The translations under genes were made by a program, and so were the position numbers. Of a stretch of DNA of 6,616 bases, positions 5,550-6,616 are shown in pieces. Within the stretch, counting starts at the first letter, position 1, and each line of letters begins with the position of its first letter. The notes under the pieces were generated by a model. The model saw only the letters and a program-made list of their open reading frames with translations, was not told where the DNA came from and did no database searches. The stretch is from an uncultured Bacilli bacterium (GTDB lineage: Bacteria; Bacillota_I; Bacilli_A; RF39; UBA660), in contig CANQHB010000050.1 in NCBI GenBank assembly GCA_947623755.1, positions 1 through 6,616 on the forward strand, given 5' to 3'.

Positions 5550-6467
5550 CTATTCACCTCTTACCTTCCAAGCAATAACTTTCGCTAAGACTTTTAAAGT
5601 TTCATTAACTTCAGCAATGGTGTTTTTTCTTCCCCCAACCTGAATTAACATTACATTTTCGTCCCAATCTTGATTATATACTCCCTGATAACCAGCACCC
5701 CCTCGATAACTAATTCCTCTCGAAATACTTTCATCATATTCTTTTAATTTTGTATCTAAACTTTTAATAACTTCCTCGTTTTTAGCATAATTTTCATTAT
5801 CTGTTCCCAACACCCATAACACTTTGGCATAAGCTTGGGTTCCTTTTTTATAAGTTGTCATCGTATAATCACTATCTGATAGTTGTAAATCAATAAAATA
5901 TTTCAAAGTTTTATTTTCCCTCTTAGCCTGTTCTAAAAGTATTTTGGAACCTCTATAACTAAGCGAATAATCAATATTATTATCTTTAAGTACTTTAGCA
6001 ACACTATTTAATTCCACTACTGAATTTATTCCTTCTTTTTTTAAATATTCCTGTAATATTAAACTAGCCTGGGTTATTACTGGATTAATATTATAAGAAT
6101 TATAGTAGTTATTAGTATATTTATCTGTTTGAAATGTATTATAAATATATACAACTGGGTTTTTTTCAATTACTAAATCTGTAATATTATTTTTACTATT
6201 ACTTACTTCTTTATTGTCTTTGATGGCAAAACCATAACTATTTTGTTCTAAATAGTCTTTATTATAAAAATATCTATAACTATCCAAAATATTCCCAAAA
6301 GCATTGGCCCCTACATAATTTAATACTTTATCTTTATTTGTCTTTTTAAGATAAACATTAACACCTATATTTATCCCTAGCAAAATTAATACTCCAATTA
6401 TTAATTTAGCTAGTAATATTTTGTATTTTGTAACCTTTACTACTTTTTTAGAGACAAATCTTTTCAT
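5550..6467 (-). CDS. spoIIP: SpoIIP-family protein with substituted catalytic/zinc positions (probable pseudoenzyme)
   Basis: SpoIIP is a membrane-anchored, zinc-dependent peptidoglycan amidase/endopeptidase that acts with SpoIID and SpoIIM in engulfment during sporulation. This 305-residue homologue has a basic tail, one span at about 18-38, a linker, and the SpoIIP domain from about 100 to 300. Conserved landmarks remain: VVYIYNT (105-111), KYFIDL (189-194), YAKVLWVLGTDNENYAKN (213-230), SRGISYRGG (249-257), GVYNQD (262-267), LIQVGG (274-279) and NTIAEVNETLKVLAK (282-296). However, the family His-x-x-Glu after YNT reads FQTD (Phe112, Asp115), the His of the FIDLH motif is Gln195, and the Glu of the LIEVGG motif is Gln276. 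The frame is intact with no premature stop. ATG6467 is chosen because GGTGA is 5 bases upstream; the earlier TTG6479 and GTG6476 lie in or beside that site. It is co-transcribed with the small membrane gene downstream. Membership is confident; enzymatic activity is doubtful. Confidence 0.88.
   Translation of the reverse strand: MKRFVSKKVVKVTKYKILLAKLIIGVLILLGINIGVNVYLKKTNKDKVLNYVGANAFGNILDSYRYFYNKDYLEQNSYGFAIKDNKEVSNSKNNITDLVIEKNPVVYIYNTFQTDKYTNNYYNSYNINPVITQASLILQEYLKKEGINSVVELNSVAKVLKDNNIDYSLSYRGSKILLEQAKRENKTLKYFIDLQLSDSDYTMTTYKKGTQAYAKVLWVLGTDNENYAKNEEVIKSLDTKLKEYDESISRGISYRGGAGYQGVYNQDWDENVMLIQVGGRKNTIAEVNETLKVLAKVIAWKVRGE
5554..5561 (-). promoter_or_regulatory. Ribosome binding site for a TTG start
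   Basis: AGAGGTGA on the minus strand, inside the last codons of the spoIIP homologue, ends 7 bases before TTG5546. It is the evidence that the 108-residue membrane gene starts at TTG, since no ATG or GTG is suitably placed and the predicted span needs this start. Confidence 0.65.
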
Positions 6468-6472
6468 AGTCT

Positions 6473-6477
6473 TCACC
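6473..6477 (-). promoter_or_regulatory. Ribosome binding site deciding the spoIIP start
   Basis: GGTGA on the minus strand is followed by five bases and ATG6467. The in-frame TTG6479 and GTG6476 fall in or next to this element and lack a site of their own, so the protein most likely begins MKRFVSKK rather than four residues earlier. Confidence 0.6.
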
Positions 6478-6487
6478 AACTATATTA

Positions 6488-6516
6488 TATAAAATAAATA
6501 TTAAAAAATTTGTCAC
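6488..6516 (-). promoter_or_regulatory. Possible promoter of the spoIIP unit
   Basis: On the minus strand GTGACA (6516-6511, five of six bases of TTGACA) is followed after 17 bases by TTTATA (6493-6488). A perfect TATAAT also occurs at 6489-6484, but it is 21 bases from GTGACA, and a start from it would place the ribosome site at the very 5' end. Either is possible in such A+T-rich DNA. I see no clear sigma-E or sigma-F type sporulation box, though I would not exclude one. Confidence 0.35.
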
Positions 6517-6519
6517 ATT

Positions 6520-6550
6520 AAAAAAGTAATAATTATTTTTTATTACTTTT
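6520..6550 (-). terminator. Putative weak terminator of the gene at the right edge
   Basis: On the minus strand an 11-bp stem TTTT-containing hairpin (6550-6540 paired with 6532-6522, arms AAAAGTAATAA and TTATTACTTTT) has a 7-base loop and runs into a total of six T (complement of A 6520-6525). The stem has a single G-C pair. It overlaps the stop codon of the edge gene and ends four bases before the possible spoIIP -35 box. Confidence 0.45.
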
Positions 6551-6616
6551 ATAGTTTTTCAATTTCTTTTTTGCTTAAGCCAGTAGCTTTCATTATATCA
6601 TCAACCGATATTTCTA
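6549..6616 (-). CDS. C-terminal end of a gene cut by the window; tail resembles Rpn-family nuclease/transposase
   Basis: The last 21 codons read EISVDDIMKATGLSKKEIEKL followed by TAA at 6551-6549; the rest lies beyond the window. The pattern ISxxxIxxxTGLSxxEIEKL is a small helix-turn-helix-like tail that I know best from the C-termini of Rpn/PD-(D/E)XK recombination-promoting nucleases (putative transposases), which are often multicopy in low-GC gut Bacillota. Other proteins with a terminal helix-turn-helix could end the same way. The reading frame is supported by the sensible amino-acid pattern and by a hairpin directly at the stop. The family call is tentative. Confidence 0.5.
   Translation of the reverse strand, partial: EISVDDIMKATGLSKKEIEKL

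Noticed and set aside
5550..6467. spoIIP as a pseudogene
   Set aside because: The frame is full length with a good start and conserved domain ends; only specific catalytic positions are altered, so pseudoenzyme fits better than decay.
6466..6550. Riboswitch or leader RNA upstream of spoIIP
   Set aside because: The gap is about 80 bases, consisting of a terminator-like hairpin and promoter-like boxes; no room or structure for a known riboswitch.
1..6616. CRISPR array, tRNA/rRNA genes, insertion sequence with inverted repeats
   Set aside because: No regularly spaced repeats, cloverleaf-like segments or terminal inverted repeats were seen; almost all of the window is coding.

Overview
The window looks like a stretch of chromosome from a low-GC, cell-wall-bearing member of the Bacillota (Bacilli/Erysipelotrichia-like, the kind recovered as uncultured gut genomes such as RF39-type lineages). 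This is inferred from the very A+T-rich coding sequence, the strong GGAGG/GGTGA ribosome sites, the murG-murB-divIB order known from Bacillus, and a spoIIP homologue. All nine stop codons are TAA or TAG, and Trp is always TGG, so the standard code fits.

Layout from left to right. A promoter and ribosome site lead into a single plus-strand gene (109-1314) for a GspE/PilB-family pilus or secretion ATPase. It ends at a bidirectional terminator (about 1313-1341) that also covers the last codons of the converging minus-strand operon. Everything else is on the minus strand. Read in its direction of transcription, the first operon there is murG (5151-4069), murB (4076-3201), divIB/ftsQ (3199-2405), queH (2415-1795) and a small multi-spanning membrane protein (1805-1326). 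Its genes are separated by 1 base or overlap by 8-11 bases. Upstream of it, behind a terminator, is a two-gene unit: a SpoIIP homologue (6467-5550) and a 108-residue single-pass membrane protein starting with TTG (5546-5220). At the right edge is the last 21 codons of another minus-strand gene with its own weak terminator; the tail resembles Rpn-family nucleases.

Functionally, murG and murB make peptidoglycan precursor (lipid II synthesis and UDP-MurNAc formation) and DivIB belongs to the septal divisome, so this is part of a dcw-type division/cell-wall cluster. queH (last step of queuosine tRNA modification) and the membrane protein are translationally linked passengers.

The most striking observation is in the SpoIIP homologue. 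The fold-defining stretches are well conserved, but the positions that carry the zinc-binding and catalytic His/Glu residues in the family are Phe112, Asp115, Gln195 and Gln276. The gene is intact and kept next to its small membrane partner, so it looks like a pseudoenzyme rather than a decaying pseudogene. No CRISPR array, tRNA, rRNA, insertion sequence or riboswitch was recognised.
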